A program made the position numbers and the translations under genes. Below the pieces are notes generated by a model. The model was not told the origin of the DNA and ran no database searches. It saw only the letters and a program-made list of their open reading frames with translations. Of a stretch of DNA of 64,000 nucleotides, positions 26,308 through 35,656 are shown one piece after another; positions within the stretch are counted from its first letter, which is position 1, and each line of letters opens with the position of its first letter. The stretch comes from Syntrophaceae bacterium UBA7520. GTDB taxonomy: Bacteria > Desulfobacterota > Syntrophia > Syntrophales > Smithellaceae. The stretch is from assembly GCA_002478265.1 (NCBI GenBank), contig DLNC01000035.1, forward strand, positions 1-64,000, in the 5' to 3' direction.

Positions 26308-26904
26308 ATGCAAAAAAAATGGACGGGATTTTTTAGCGTATTAATGCTTTTTGTTTTTATCGTTCCGGTTTATGCCGCCGCGCCGCTTGCCGTGGTGGAG
26401 ACCAATGTCAATAAAGTGCTTGACGTTCTGCGCGACCCCAAGCTCAAAGCGCCTGCAGCCAAGGATGCCAAGACACAAAGACTGCGCGTTATCTATAAGG
26501 GAATGTTCAACGAGGTGGAATTTTCCCGCCGCACGCTGGGCCGAAACTGGAATCAGTTCACGCCCGCGCAGCGCGCCGAGTTTATCGAGCTTTTTGAACA
26601 GGTGCTGGAAAAGGCCTATCTGGATAAAATCCTTTCCTATACCAACGAAAAAATCGAGTACACGAGGGAAATCCTTCATTCCGACAAACAGGCCGAAGTG
26701 CAGACAAAAGTTGTGACCTCCTCGCAGGAGATACCGATTTTCTACCGGCTGATTTTTGCCGACGGCAGCTGGAGGGTGTATGATGTGGTTGTGGAAAACG
26801 TCAGCCTGGTGCAGAACTACCGCACACAGTTCAACGATATTCTGGCAAAAAATAATCCCGAGCATTTGCTGCAGATTTTGCGCAAGAGGGTAAAGGAACA
26901 ATAA
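26308..26904 (+). CDS. mlaC: periplasmic phospholipid-binding protein MlaC
   Basis: 198 residues with a signal peptide (hydrophobic residues 8-22, cleavage near VYAA). The MlaC/Ttg2 fold is recognisable: ETNVNKVLDVLRDP, FNEVEFSRRTLGRNWNQFTPAQRAEFIELFEQVLEKAYLDKI and the end DGSWRVYDVVVENVSLVQNYR. MlaC shuttles phospholipid between the outer-membrane MlaA and the inner-membrane MlaFEDB complex. The ATG at 26308 is seven bases from a perfect GGGGAGGA; a TTG at 26302 is not needed. Confidence 0.93.
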   Translation: MQKKWTGFFSVLMLFVFIVPVYAAAPLAVVETNVNKVLDVLRDPKLKAPAAKDAKTQRLRVIYKGMFNEVEFSRRTLGRNWNQFTPAQRAEFIELFEQVLEKAYLDKILSYTNEKIEYTREILHSDKQAEVQTKVVTSSQEIPIFYRLIFADGSWRVYDVVVENVSLVQNYRTQFNDILAKNNPEHLLQILRKRVKEQ

Positions 26905-26928
26905 GCGGTTTATGGGCAGGCGGGATTT

Positions 26929-27837
26929 ATGAATATTTCCGGACGCTTATCTTTGGCTAAATATTTGGCAGTTGCGGTGATGATGACGATATTCTTTGTC
27001 GCGGTCGGCGTGCATGCGTCCCCACCTGCCGCCGAGTCTTCTGAGCTGAAAATTGTTTTGGTTTCTTCGGAGGCGGCTAAAGCTGACGCCGGTAAAAAAT
27101 CCGTGTTGGATGAAGATTATGTCGAGGATGACGAATATTACGATGATGAGGCGGCCCAAAAAGCAAAAATCGCCGATCCGATCGAGCCTTTCAACCGGGT
27201 CATGTATCATTTCAACGACAAGCTCTATTTCTGGGTGCTCAAGCCCGCCGCTCAGGGATATAAGTTTGTTGTTCCCGAAGTGGGGCGCGTCAGTGTCAGA
27301 AATTTCTTCTCCAATCTCAGAACGCCCACGCGCTTTGTAAGCTGTCTGCTGCAGGCGGATTTCAACGGCGCAGCCACGGAAGCGGGGCGCTTCGCCATAA
27401 ACACTATCTGGGGGATCGGCGGGCTGCTTGACCCTTCCTCCGGCCAGGAGCTCAACCTGAAAAAACAGGATACGGACCTGGGGCAGACATTGGGTTTTTA
27501 CGGCGTGGGACACGGATTTTATATTGTCTGGCCGATTTTCGGGCCGTCCAGCCCGCGTGATTCGGCGGATATCGTCGGCGATTATTTTTTGTATCCAGTT
27601 TCCTATCTCGATCCTTTTTATGTGCCGTGGTGCGTGCGCGCTTATGAAGAAGTCAACAGTACTTCTTTGCGTATCGGTGATTATGAATCGCTGAAAGATG
27701 CGGCGATTGATCCTTATATCGCGATACGCGACGCCTACGCTCAATATCGCGCCAATAAAGTAAAGCAAAGAAAAATGAAATTTGAATCATTTTGGGGCGG
27801 ACAGACTAAAAAGGAAAACGTGGAGAAACAGGATTAA
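26929..27837 (+). CDS. mlaA: outer-membrane lipid-removal protein MlaA (VacJ family), no visible lipobox
   Basis: 302 residues. The MlaA core runs from DPIEPFNRVMYHFNDKLYFW (near 85) to VYPVSYLDPFY, including the GIGGLLDPSS and TLGFYGVGHGFYIVWPIFGPSSPRD signatures. The usual protein is a lipoprotein, but the signal region (residues 8-31) ends in VHASPP and has no Cys, so lipid anchoring is not evident. An unusual acidic stretch (about residues 55-75, many D and E with Y) precedes the core. Last of the five mla genes, 24 bases after mlaC. Confidence 0.92.
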   Translation: MNISGRLSLAKYLAVAVMMTIFFVAVGVHASPPAAESSELKIVLVSSEAAKADAGKKSVLDEDYVEDDEYYDDEAAQKAKIADPIEPFNRVMYHFNDKLYFWVLKPAAQGYKFVVPEVGRVSVRNFFSNLRTPTRFVSCLLQADFNGAATEAGRFAINTIWGIGGLLDPSSGQELNLKKQDTDLGQTLGFYGVGHGFYIVWPIFGPSSPRDSADIVGDYFLYPVSYLDPFYVPWCVRAYEEVNSTSLRIGDYESLKDAAIDPYIAIRDAYAQYRANKVKQRKMKFESFWGGQTKKENVEKQD

Positions 27838-27853
27838 ATAAGGAGGAATTTCT

Positions 27854-28642
27854 ACGAAAAAGCACCTGATTATTTTCATCGCTATTTGGTTTTTTCTGTT
27901 GGCTGTTTCTGCCGCAACAGTTTTTGCCGGTGGATTGTTCGGCGCTCCGGAACCAGACTCTCGCGCCGCGGGAGGCCTGCACACCGCCCTCGGTTATTGG
28001 TTAGGCGAACATAAATACGAAAATTCAACCGACTTGACAATGCGGCAAAACCAGATTTACTCCGAAGCCGGTTATGGCTTTAAAAAATACGGGGGTATTT
28101 ACGCGCGTGTGGGCATATCGGATTTTATTATCGGAGACGCTTTTCTTTCCACGAGCGGCGTCACCTCTACGGATAAAAATGATTTCAAAGATAGGTGGAG
28201 TTTTTTCGGCACGCTGGGAGCGAAGGGATTTTATCCCGTAAACGATATTTTTGGCATGGGCGTCTTTATCCAGGGAACTTATTATTTTGAAAATTTTCAT
28301 GACGATGTATCGGGAGTTGAAAACGGCTCGTCTTTTACGGCCGAGCTCAAGTTTAAAAACCTGTGGGATGTTTACGCCGGTATCGGTTTGCAAATTACTG
28401 CTCCTTTTGGTATAAAAATATACGCAGGCCCTTACGGATATTACTCCGAAGCAAGGGCTTATCCCCGGGCAAACATTACCGGTCTGCCTTTCGCGGCCGG
28501 CGCTGCTAAAATAAAGAGCAAAACCAGCTGGGGCGGATATGGGGGATTAATTTTTCCCCTGGTCAAGGGTTTTAAAATTAACGTGGAAGGGCAGTACGCG
28601 GAGAAGCTTTCCGCCGGAGCTGCCGTAATTTATACATATTAA
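27854..28642 (+). CDS. outer-membrane beta-barrel protein, apparent ACG start
   Basis: The reading frame continues upstream of the first conventional start (TTG at 27899) and reads K-K-H-L-I-I-F-I-A-I-W-F-F-L-L-A-V-S-A-A-T-V-F-A, a textbook signal peptide. The only sensible initiation point is ACG at 27854, seven bases after a perfect AGGAGG (27841-27846). Either ACG is used as a rare start or ATG has mutated or been misread. The mature protein of about 237 residues has alternating aromatic strands and Gly-Tyr turns, ending in YTY, which fits an eight-stranded OmpW/OmpA-like barrel. It follows mlaA by 16 bases and may be in the same transcript. Function unknown. Confidence 0.72.
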   Translation, partial: TKKHLIIFIAIWFFLLAVSAATVFAGGLFGAPEPDSRAAGGLHTALGYWLGEHKYENSTDLTMRQNQIYSEAGYGFKKYGGIYARVGISDFIIGDAFLSTSGVTSTDKNDFKDRWSFFGTLGAKGFYPVNDIFGMGVFIQGTYYFENFHDDVSGVENGSSFTAELKFKNLWDVYAGIGLQITAPFGIKIYAGPYGYYSEARAYPRANITGLPFAAGAAKIKSKTSWGGYGGLIFPLVKGFKINVEGQYAEKLSAGAAVIYTY

Positions 28643-28664
28643 AAATACAAATTAAGGGAAGGAT

Positions 28665-29291
28665 ATGCCGAATTTAGTGTTTATTTTGATGATTGCTGGC
28701 GGGGTTTTAAGTCTGATCTTTTTTATTTTCACATTCGTTGCCGTGAAGAATAGAAAAATCATCGGTTCAACAGTAAGCCTTTTAGCCGCGCTGCTTTTTC
28801 TGGCGCTGGCGGCGCTTGCGGGAACCATTACTGTGGCGACAAAGGGATATGTCGCCCTGACACATGAGGAAACCGCCGCTACCGTCACGACTACTCCAAT
28901 GGGGGGAAAAGTATTTCTGGCAAATTTTGAATTTCCCGACGGCCGTAAAGCGTCTTTTCGCCTGGCGGGCGACGCGATATATGTTGACGCGCATATTCTC
29001 AAGTGGAAGCCGCTGGTAAATATCCTCGGTTTGCATACCACTTACGAATTGGATCGCGTGGCGGGCCGCTACATGGATATCGAGGAAGAAGTAAAAAACA
29101 CGCGCACGGTATTTCTGCTTGCCGAAAAAAAACCGGTCAATATGTTCGATCTCAGAACGAGATTCGCCTTCCTGGAACCGTTTCTGGACGCCGAATACGG
29201 CTCTGCTGTTTTTGTCGAGTTGAAAAAACCGGCAAAATTTGAAGTTAAAGTTTCCACAACCGGGCTTTTGATACGGGAAATTGAATCCTGA
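28665..29291 (+). CDS. membrane protein of unknown function
   Basis: 208 residues. Two N-terminal membrane helices (about 4-26 and 33-56) are followed by a soluble domain that should lie in the periplasm. The domain begins with strands (KVFLANFEFPDGRKASFRLAGDAIYVDAHILKWKP) and contains LHTTYELDRVAGRYMDIEEE. Proteins of this shape recur in Desulfobacterota, sometimes loosely named multidrug transporters, but nothing here supports transport. A GGGAAGG precedes the ATG. It lies between the barrel protein and the TonB receptor. Confidence 0.75.
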   Translation: MPNLVFILMIAGGVLSLIFFIFTFVAVKNRKIIGSTVSLLAALLFLALAALAGTITVATKGYVALTHEETAATVTTTPMGGKVFLANFEFPDGRKASFRLAGDAIYVDAHILKWKPLVNILGLHTTYELDRVAGRYMDIEEEVKNTRTVFLLAEKKPVNMFDLRTRFAFLEPFLDAEYGSAVFVELKKPAKFEVKVSTTGLLIREIES

Positions 29292-29294
29292 TTA

Positions 29295-31283
29295 TTGAGA
29301 AATCCCACCGTTTTCGGTAGCGAAGTGCGCTTTGATAAAAAAATTTCTTTCAGAATATTTTTAGCGGCACTCGTTGTTCTTATTTTCGTTTCCTCTCTGT
29401 CCGCGCGGGAAAAGGAAGACGAAACACTTATCCTTGATGAGGTGCTCGTTGTCGCTTCGCCGATTATCGAGGGCAACAAAGTAATGCCTTCAGGCGGGCA
29501 GGTAACTGTAATCGATAAAAAGCAAATCGAAGATTTGAACGCGTGGGACCTGCCTTCCGCGCTGCGCCGGACACCGGGCCTTTCCATATCGCGTCATAAT
29601 ACAGTGGGTAGTTTCGGCGGCGCGGAAGGCGGCGCCGTGTATATCCGTGGCATGGGCAGTTCCCGACCGGGTGGAGAAATTCAGGTACTTATTGACGGTG
29701 TTCCCAAATTCGCCGGCGTCTGGTCCCATCCGCTGATGGATATGGTGAGCACGGATATCGCACAAAGCGTCGAGGTTTACAAAGGTGCGCAGCCGGTGCT
29801 TTTCGGCAATATGTCTTTCGGCGCGGTCAATATCATCACCAAACGAATGCGCGAGAAGGGGTTTAACTCGACTGTCACGGGTACAGGCGGTTCTTTCGGC
29901 ACATTCCTGGAAGCGTTCGAACACGGCGGCAAAATAGAGGGGACGGATTATTATGTTCTGCAGAGTTATAAGCGCTCCCGCGGGCACAGAGATAACGCCG
30001 GAGGCGAGCTGCAAAATTACTTTGGCCGTGTAGGGCAAGAACTTGGCGGCAACTGGTCTGTCTTCTTCCTGGCGAACGTGTCAAAAAACCGCGCCGACGA
30101 CCCCGGACCGGAAGGCAGGCCGCAGGAACGGCAGGGAACTTATAAGCTGGAAGATATCTTCACCGTCGCGGCTGTTTCGCACGACTATGCCGCCATAAAA
30201 GGCGACTGGAAATTATACTGGAATAAAGGCCAGGCGCGCTGGCTTGAACAGTTTGACCTCGTCAATTTGTTTTACTTCGATACCATCACCGATTTTGATA
30301 ATTACGGGCTGCGGGTCAGGGAAACATTAACGCTTTGGAGCGGCTCGGCGCTGATTGCCGGGGCGGATTTTGATTTTACCTCAGGCAAAGTTTTTATTGA
30401 CCGGCAGGCGCCGCGTCCCGATGTGGAATTTTCCCGTGTAACTTTCCGTATCATTTCTCCCTATCTTTGTTTGAGTCAAAAAATTGATCTCGACGGGGGA
30501 TGGCAGATAGTGCCCTCCGGCGGCATTCGCTATTATGACCACAGTGATTTTGACGCCCAGTTCACGCCGCAGGCAGGTATCGTGTTGAAAAATTCCGCCA
30601 CAGATTTACATTTCTTTTACAGTCGCGGTATAAATTATCCAGGTCTTTACGTTGTTGCCCAGTCTGAAATGTTCTGGGGAGGCGACTCCAGATGGAAGGA
30701 CTTGAAGCCGGAAAAGGTTGACCATTTTGAGGCGGGAATCACCCGCTTCTTCGGGCCAAAACTTCGCGCAGATTTGACTTATTTCTACGACAAAGGCCGC
30801 AACCGCCTGATTATCATAACCAATCCGCCGCCGCCTCACTATGAAAATATCGCCCGTTTTGAAAGGCAGGGACTGGAAGCAACTCTTAATTTTAATCCAA
30901 CAAGAGAATTTTCTTTTTTTGTGGGGGGGACATGGCTGGCGCGCAAATTACCGGATAATCTTCCTTACGCGCCCAGGTGGATGGCTTCCGCTGGTGTCAA
31001 TTGGCAGTTGTTTGATTTTCTTAAGATAAGTCTTGATACTTTGTATCAGGACGATCAGTATGTGGCCAATAACCGCTTTTTGGATTACGGCGCGAATATC
31101 GTGAAAGTTGATGGTTTTTGGATTCTGAACGGCAAAATTAGCGCGGAGTTTAAATGGCGGGATAAGGTAGGCGGTGAAATATTTCTGGCCGGAGAAAATC
31201 TCACCGACGTTCGCTACGCTTATAAAAAGGACTATCCGATGCCGGGGATCAATGGTATGCTTGGCGTCAATCTGAAATTCTGA
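29295..31283 (+). CDS. TonB-dependent outer-membrane receptor
   Basis: 662 residues with a signal peptide (about residues 22-37), a plug domain (MPSGGQVTVIDKKQIEDLNAWDLPSALRRTPG near residue 65; YIRGMGSSRPGGEIQVLIDGVP near 115; YKGAQPVLFGNMSFGAVNIITK near 155) and a large barrel ending VRYAYKKDYPMPGINGMLGVNLKF with the typical terminal Phe. Takes up a metal chelate, cobamide or similar ligand with TonB energy; the ligand is not evident. The TTG at 29295 lacks a ribosome-binding site, and a GTG at 29325 giving a shorter N-terminus is an equally good start. Confidence 0.9.
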   Translation: MRNPTVFGSEVRFDKKISFRIFLAALVVLIFVSSLSAREKEDETLILDEVLVVASPIIEGNKVMPSGGQVTVIDKKQIEDLNAWDLPSALRRTPGLSISRHNTVGSFGGAEGGAVYIRGMGSSRPGGEIQVLIDGVPKFAGVWSHPLMDMVSTDIAQSVEVYKGAQPVLFGNMSFGAVNIITKRMREKGFNSTVTGTGGSFGTFLEAFEHGGKIEGTDYYVLQSYKRSRGHRDNAGGELQNYFGRVGQELGGNWSVFFLANVSKNRADDPGPEGRPQERQGTYKLEDIFTVAAVSHDYAAIKGDWKLYWNKGQARWLEQFDLVNLFYFDTITDFDNYGLRVRETLTLWSGSALIAGADFDFTSGKVFIDRQAPRPDVEFSRVTFRIISPYLCLSQKIDLDGGWQIVPSGGIRYYDHSDFDAQFTPQAGIVLKNSATDLHFFYSRGINYPGLYVVAQSEMFWGGDSRWKDLKPEKVDHFEAGITRFFGPKLRADLTYFYDKGRNRLIIITNPPPPHYENIARFERQGLEATLNFNPTREFSFFVGGTWLARKLPDNLPYAPRWMASAGVNWQLFDFLKISLDTLYQDDQYVANNRFLDYGANIVKVDGFWILNGKISAEFKWRDKVGGEIFLAGENLTDVRYAYKKDYPMPGINGMLGVNLKF

Positions 31284-31325
31284 TAATGCTTATTATTAAT
31301 TTTTTATTTAAGGAGAAAAACAAAA

Positions 31326-31904
31326 ATGACATTTAGGGAGCTTCTGCAAAAAAGAAGGTCGGTGCGCGACTATGAGCAAAAAGTCGTCGCAATAGATATC
31401 ATCAATGAAATTCTGCAGGAGGCGACGCTGGCGCCTTCGGCCAGCAACAACCAGCCCTGCCGGTTTGTGGTGATTAACTGCCGGGAAACCATCAAAAGGC
31501 TCTCCGACGAAAGCAAGGCCAATCTGCTGAAAGATTTTGAACAGAAAAAAGCAAGTTTAAGCCCGGAATATGTTGAGTTGCTCAAAAACGATAAATTCAA
31601 CGTGTTTTATAACGCGCCCTGCTTGATTTATATTGTCGGTTCCCAGGCGGTGCATTCACTGGAGATCGATTGTGCGCTTATGGCAAGCTATATCATGTTT
31701 GCCGCGGCATCCCGTGGCCTGGGCACCTGCTGGATAGGCTTGGGCGCGTATCTTCGCGATCCGAAATTAAAAGCGGAGTTGGGCATTCCGGAGGGCTGCC
31801 GTATTGTCGCGCCGCTGATTATCGGCTATCCCAAGGAAATTCCTGCTCCATCGCCGCGCAACGCGCCGAATGTTCTGAGGGTGATCAGTCAGGCGAAGAG
31901 CTGA
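31326..31904 (+). CDS. nitroreductase family flavoprotein
   Basis: 192 residues with the nitroreductase fold: FRELLQKRRSVRDYEQKVV (FMN-binding R-R-S-x-R at residues 9-13), LAPSASNNQPCRFVVI near 34, and AAASRGLGTCWIGLGAY near 130. FMN-dependent oxidoreductase using NAD(P)H; physiological substrate unknown. The AAGGAG seven to eight bases ahead supports the ATG. It converges with pgi, with only three bases between the stops. Confidence 0.9.
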   Translation: MTFRELLQKRRSVRDYEQKVVAIDIINEILQEATLAPSASNNQPCRFVVINCRETIKRLSDESKANLLKDFEQKKASLSPEYVELLKNDKFNVFYNAPCLIYIVGSQAVHSLEIDCALMASYIMFAAASRGLGTCWIGLGAYLRDPKLKAELGIPEGCRIVAPLIIGYPKEIPAPSPRNAPNVLRVISQAKS

Positions 31905-31907
31905 AAA

Positions 31908-33572
31908 CTAAAGAGTTGCGGCAAGCTTTTTCAGGAAGGCCGCGGCATCTTTGAGGCAGTGAACGCGGATGACGCGGCGGCCTTTTTCGGCAAGCGCCAG
32001 AAAGTCACCCCGCGCCTGCGCGTATTTCAGCGCGCCAAAACTCAAAGAAGAACGATCCGTGTTAAGATCTTCAGGAATAGCAACATCAACTCTATTTTCC
32101 CCCGTCATCTGTACAAACAGGCCGCGGTTGGCGCCGCCCTTGTGTAACTGTCCGGTGGAATGAAGATAGCGAGGGCCGTAACCATGCGTTACCGGCATTT
32201 TGTATTTCTTAAAGATTGCCGCGCGCAGGCGGGCAACCACCCTGTCAATTTCCGCAGACGGGCTTAAATAGTTCTGTAAACAGATATAATCGCCGGCTCT
32301 GCTTTGTTTAAAAAAATTATTGAACACGTCTTTTAAATTATTTCCTGATGTATCGCCGTAGATTTTGACATCATTTTCGCTGAAAACCGGCTTGCGCTCC
32401 TCGGCAATTTCGTTTTTCTCGTGCGCTTCAATTATTTTTCGCGTGTATATTTTTGTCGCCTCCACGTCCGGCTGGTCGAAGGGATTGACGCCTAAAAAAT
32501 AAGCCGCGGCGGCGGTGGCCATCTCCCAGATGTACATCTGCGTTCCCAAATCGTATTCAGTTTTTATTTTAACGGTGACAACCGGATGCCCGGCGGCGCT
32601 CAAATCTTTTACGCGAGAAGAAATATCATTTTCATTTTGCAGGAAAACAAACACGCGGTCCTGCGCGTAGCAGGAAACATCGGCGTCGGGTTCAGCTAGA
32701 ACAGGAATGATTCCTCTGCCGTTTTTGCCGGTGCTCTCCGCGATAAGCTGTTCGAGCCAGTCGCCGAAGGCTTCCCAGCGCGCAGGCAGATAAAGAGTCA
32801 GCTTGTCGCATCCCTGGTAAGCCAGCGCGCCCAGCGCCGCGCCCAGCATAACGGCAGTATGGTCAGCAGAGTTTGCTGCGGCCTGCGCGTTGTGCAGCAG
32901 TTTTTTCACGTCAATGCCGACGACTGCCGCGGGGATGATGCCGAAGAAGGAAAGGGCGCTGTAGCGTCCGCCGATGTCCGGATTGTTGAGAAATATATGA
33001 AAAGGCGAAATTTCCCCCGCCGTTTGGGCCAGGGGTGACCCTTCATCCGTGATAAAAATAAAATGATCACCGGCAGAAACGCCTTTTCTTTTTCGCGCCT
33101 CGCGGTAAAAAAAGTGAAAGAGGGAAGTTATTTCCAGCGTTGTTCCGGATTTGGAAGAAACAATGAATATCGCATGATCCCAACCTATTTTTTGCGAAAC
33201 ATTGCTTATTGCCGCGGGGTCTGTCGTGTCCAGCACAGTGAGCTGCGGATAACCTGGCGCCGCGCCGAAAACTCTGCTGAAAACTTCCGCGGCCAGGCTG
33301 GATCCCCCCATGCCCAGCAAAATAACATCTTTTATTTTTTTTCTCGCCAGAGGAGCGAGGGTATCCTGGATATAGTCAATTTTTTTTAGGGTTTGCCCGG
33401 GTGCATCAAGCCAGCCCAGACGATTGACAATTTCTTCGGGCGACACGCTCCAAAGCGTGTGGTCTTTGGCCCGGATACGCCGCGCCACTTCATTTTTTTT
33501 TGCTTTTTCCCAGGCGTTTTCGGCTAGCTTTTGATAATTTCCCAGGTGATAATTAATTGGGGCATCCTTCAT
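31908..33572 (-). CDS. pgi: glucose-6-phosphate isomerase
   Basis: 554 residues. Interconverts glucose-6-phosphate and fructose-6-phosphate. The sugar isomerase domain has GMGGSSLAAEVF (near 90), SSKSGTTLEITSLF (near 137) and GRYSALSFFG (near 203). The C-terminal half ends with KKYKMPVTHGYGPRYLHSTGQLHKGG, the family's catalytic His/Lys region. This long form resembles the isomerase half of transaldolase-isomerase fusions. It follows transketolase by one base, so the two make a sugar-phosphate operon. Confidence 0.92.
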   Translation of the reverse strand: MKDAPINYHLGNYQKLAENAWEKAKKNEVARRIRAKDHTLWSVSPEEIVNRLGWLDAPGQTLKKIDYIQDTLAPLARKKIKDVILLGMGGSSLAAEVFSRVFGAAPGYPQLTVLDTTDPAAISNVSQKIGWDHAIFIVSSKSGTTLEITSLFHFFYREARKRKGVSAGDHFIFITDEGSPLAQTAGEISPFHIFLNNPDIGGRYSALSFFGIIPAAVVGIDVKKLLHNAQAAANSADHTAVMLGAALGALAYQGCDKLTLYLPARWEAFGDWLEQLIAESTGKNGRGIIPVLAEPDADVSCYAQDRVFVFLQNENDISSRVKDLSAAGHPVVTVKIKTEYDLGTQMYIWEMATAAAAYFLGVNPFDQPDVEATKIYTRKIIEAHEKNEIAEERKPVFSENDVKIYGDTSGNNLKDVFNNFFKQSRAGDYICLQNYLSPSAEIDRVVARLRAAIFKKYKMPVTHGYGPRYLHSTGQLHKGGANRGLFVQMTGENRVDVAIPEDLNTDRSSLSFGALKYAQARGDFLALAEKGRRVIRVHCLKDAAAFLKKLAATL

Positions 33573-33573
33573 T

Positions 33574-35637
33574 TTATTTCTTTTGGCTTTTAAGCAGTTC
33601 TTTGGCTTTGCCTATCACATTTTCCACGGTAAAGCCGAATTTTTCGAAAAGCACCGGACCCGGCGCCGAGGCGCCGAAACTTTTCATGCCGATAGTTTCT
33701 CCTTCAAGCCCTAAGTAATGCTCCCATCCCAATTTTATTCCCGCTTCGATGGCGATTCTTGCCATGACGCGAGGTGGCAGAACCTTTTCGCGGTAAATGC
33801 GCGGCTGGCGATCAAAGATTTCCCAGCTGGGCAGGGAAACCACGCGGATTTTTATTCCTTCCTGCGATAGTTTCTTTGCCGCGTCTAGAGCAAGCGACAC
33901 TTCCGAGCCGGTGGCAATAAAAATTATTTCAGGTTCAGGTGAAGATTCCCAGAGAGTGTATCCCCCTTGATTTGTGCCGGAGGCGGGGGCGCACACAGAA
34001 CGATCTAATATCGGCAGGTTCTGACGGCTGAATATCAGGGTAGTCGGGCCTGCGTTGTTAGTCAGTGCGATGCGCCAGGCCTCCAATGTTTCGTTGGCGT
34101 CCGCCGGGCGCAGCACGGTCATGTTCGGCACTTGGCGCAGATTCATGATTTGCTCCACCGGCTGATGAGTCGGGCCGTCTTCGCCCACGCCGATGCTGTC
34201 GTGCGTGAAAACAAAAATCACGCGCAGTCCCATGAGCGCGGCCAGGCGCATGGGTGGGCGCATGTAATCGGCAAACGTCAAAAACGTCGCCGTGTAGGGA
34301 ATAAGGCCGCCATGGAGCGCCATACCCACGGAAACAGAACCCATCGCGTGCTCGCGCACGCCGAAATGGATGTTGCGCCCTTCGTAATTCCACGCCCCGC
34401 CCACCATACCGTGCAGTTCGTCTGGCGTAAAAGACGGGCTTTGAAAATCCCCCATTTTTTTAAGCCACGTGAAAGTGGATGGATTCAAATCAGCCGAGCC
34501 GCCGATAAGTTCCGGAACTTTCGCGGCGATGGACTGCATCACGGTTTCCGACGCTTTACGCGTCGCGACGCCCTTGGCGTCCGCGGGGAAGTCGTTGATT
34601 GCCGCATCCCAATCTTCGGGCAGAACGCCCCGCGTGACACGCTCCAACTCCGCGGCCAAGGCCGGATGTTTTTGCCGATAAACGGTCAGATTTTCCTGCC
34701 ACATTTTTTCCTGTTTTTTGCCGCGCGCCAGTGCCTTACGAAAATATTTACGGACATCTTCGCGGATGTTAAAACTTTCGTTCGTATCCCAGCCCAGCGC
34801 CTCTTTTGTTTTTTGCAGCTCCTCGGCGCCCAAAGGCGAGCCGTGCGCGTCGCAGCTGCCCTGCTTGCAGGGAGCACCGTAACCGATCGTCGTGGAAACA
34901 CAGATAAGCGATGGTTTTTCCGTTTCGCGTTGGGCTTTTTTAATTGCTTTGTCGATAGCCGCGACGTCGTTGCCGTCGGCGACTTTAATCACCTGCCAGC
35001 CGTAGGATTTGAAGCGCAATTCGATATTTTCCGTAAAAGACAGTCCCGCGGATCCCGCGAGCGTCACTTTGTTGTCATCGTAGAGAACGATTAATTTGCC
35101 CAGGCGCAGATGCCCGGCCAGCGCGCCGGCCTCACTGACAACTCCTTCCATCATATCGCCGTCGCTGGCCATCACGTACGTGAAATGATCAACGATTTTT
35201 TCACCACCTTTGTTGAACCGCGCCGCCAGGTGCGCCTCGGCAATCGCCATGCCCACGGCGTTGGCCAGCCCCTGCCCGAGAGGCCCCGTGGTTACCTCCA
35301 CGCCGGGCGTGTGTTTGTATTCAGGGTGTCCGGGAGTGCGGCTGCCCCACTGGCGGAAATTTTTGATGTCGTCCAGCGTCAGATCATAACCGGTAAGGTG
35401 CAATAGCGCGTATAAAAGCATGGAGGCGTGTCCGGCGGAAAGAACAAAGCGGTCGCGGTCGGGCCAGCGAGGATTTTTTGGGTTATGTTTTAAATGCTTT
35501 GTCCAGAGGGTGAAAGCGGCGGCGGCGGCGCCCAGCGGCATGCCAGGGTGGCCGGATTTGGCCCTTTCAATCGCGTCCGCCGCCAAAAAGCGAATGGTAT
35601 CAATGCATTTTTTTTCCAGTTCTTTTTTGTCGGGCAT
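33574..35637 (-). CDS. tkt: transketolase
   Basis: 687 residues, thiamine-diphosphate enzyme of the non-oxidative pentose phosphate pathway. Motifs: GHPGMPLGAAAAAFTLWTKHL near 27, GPLGQGLANAVGMAIAEAHLAARF near 117, the ThDP site GDGDMMEGVVSEAGALAG near 156, FGVREHAMGSVSVGMALHGG near 405, and THDSIGVGEDGPTHQPVEQIMNLR near 465. Standard length. Lies directly before pgi on the same strand; the gene for CutA is upstream, 19 bases away. Confidence 0.95.
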   Translation of the reverse strand: MPDKKELEKKCIDTIRFLAADAIERAKSGHPGMPLGAAAAAFTLWTKHLKHNPKNPRWPDRDRFVLSAGHASMLLYALLHLTGYDLTLDDIKNFRQWGSRTPGHPEYKHTPGVEVTTGPLGQGLANAVGMAIAEAHLAARFNKGGEKIVDHFTYVMASDGDMMEGVVSEAGALAGHLRLGKLIVLYDDNKVTLAGSAGLSFTENIELRFKSYGWQVIKVADGNDVAAIDKAIKKAQRETEKPSLICVSTTIGYGAPCKQGSCDAHGSPLGAEELQKTKEALGWDTNESFNIREDVRKYFRKALARGKKQEKMWQENLTVYRQKHPALAAELERVTRGVLPEDWDAAINDFPADAKGVATRKASETVMQSIAAKVPELIGGSADLNPSTFTWLKKMGDFQSPSFTPDELHGMVGGAWNYEGRNIHFGVREHAMGSVSVGMALHGGLIPYTATFLTFADYMRPPMRLAALMGLRVIFVFTHDSIGVGEDGPTHQPVEQIMNLRQVPNMTVLRPADANETLEAWRIALTNNAGPTTLIFSRQNLPILDRSVCAPASGTNQGGYTLWESSPEPEIIFIATGSEVSLALDAAKKLSQEGIKIRVVSLPSWEIFDRQPRIYREKVLPPRVMARIAIEAGIKLGWEHYLGLEGETIGMKSFGASAPGPVLFEKFGFTVENVIGKAKELLKSQKK

Positions 35638-35656
35638 AAATTCTCCTCACGTATTT

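Noticed and set aside
26947..27768. Long minus-strand reading frame opposite mlaA (273 codons)
   Set aside because: It is the antisense shadow of a well-supported gene; similar long shadows lie opposite transketolase (34132-35094) and asd (52426-53466).
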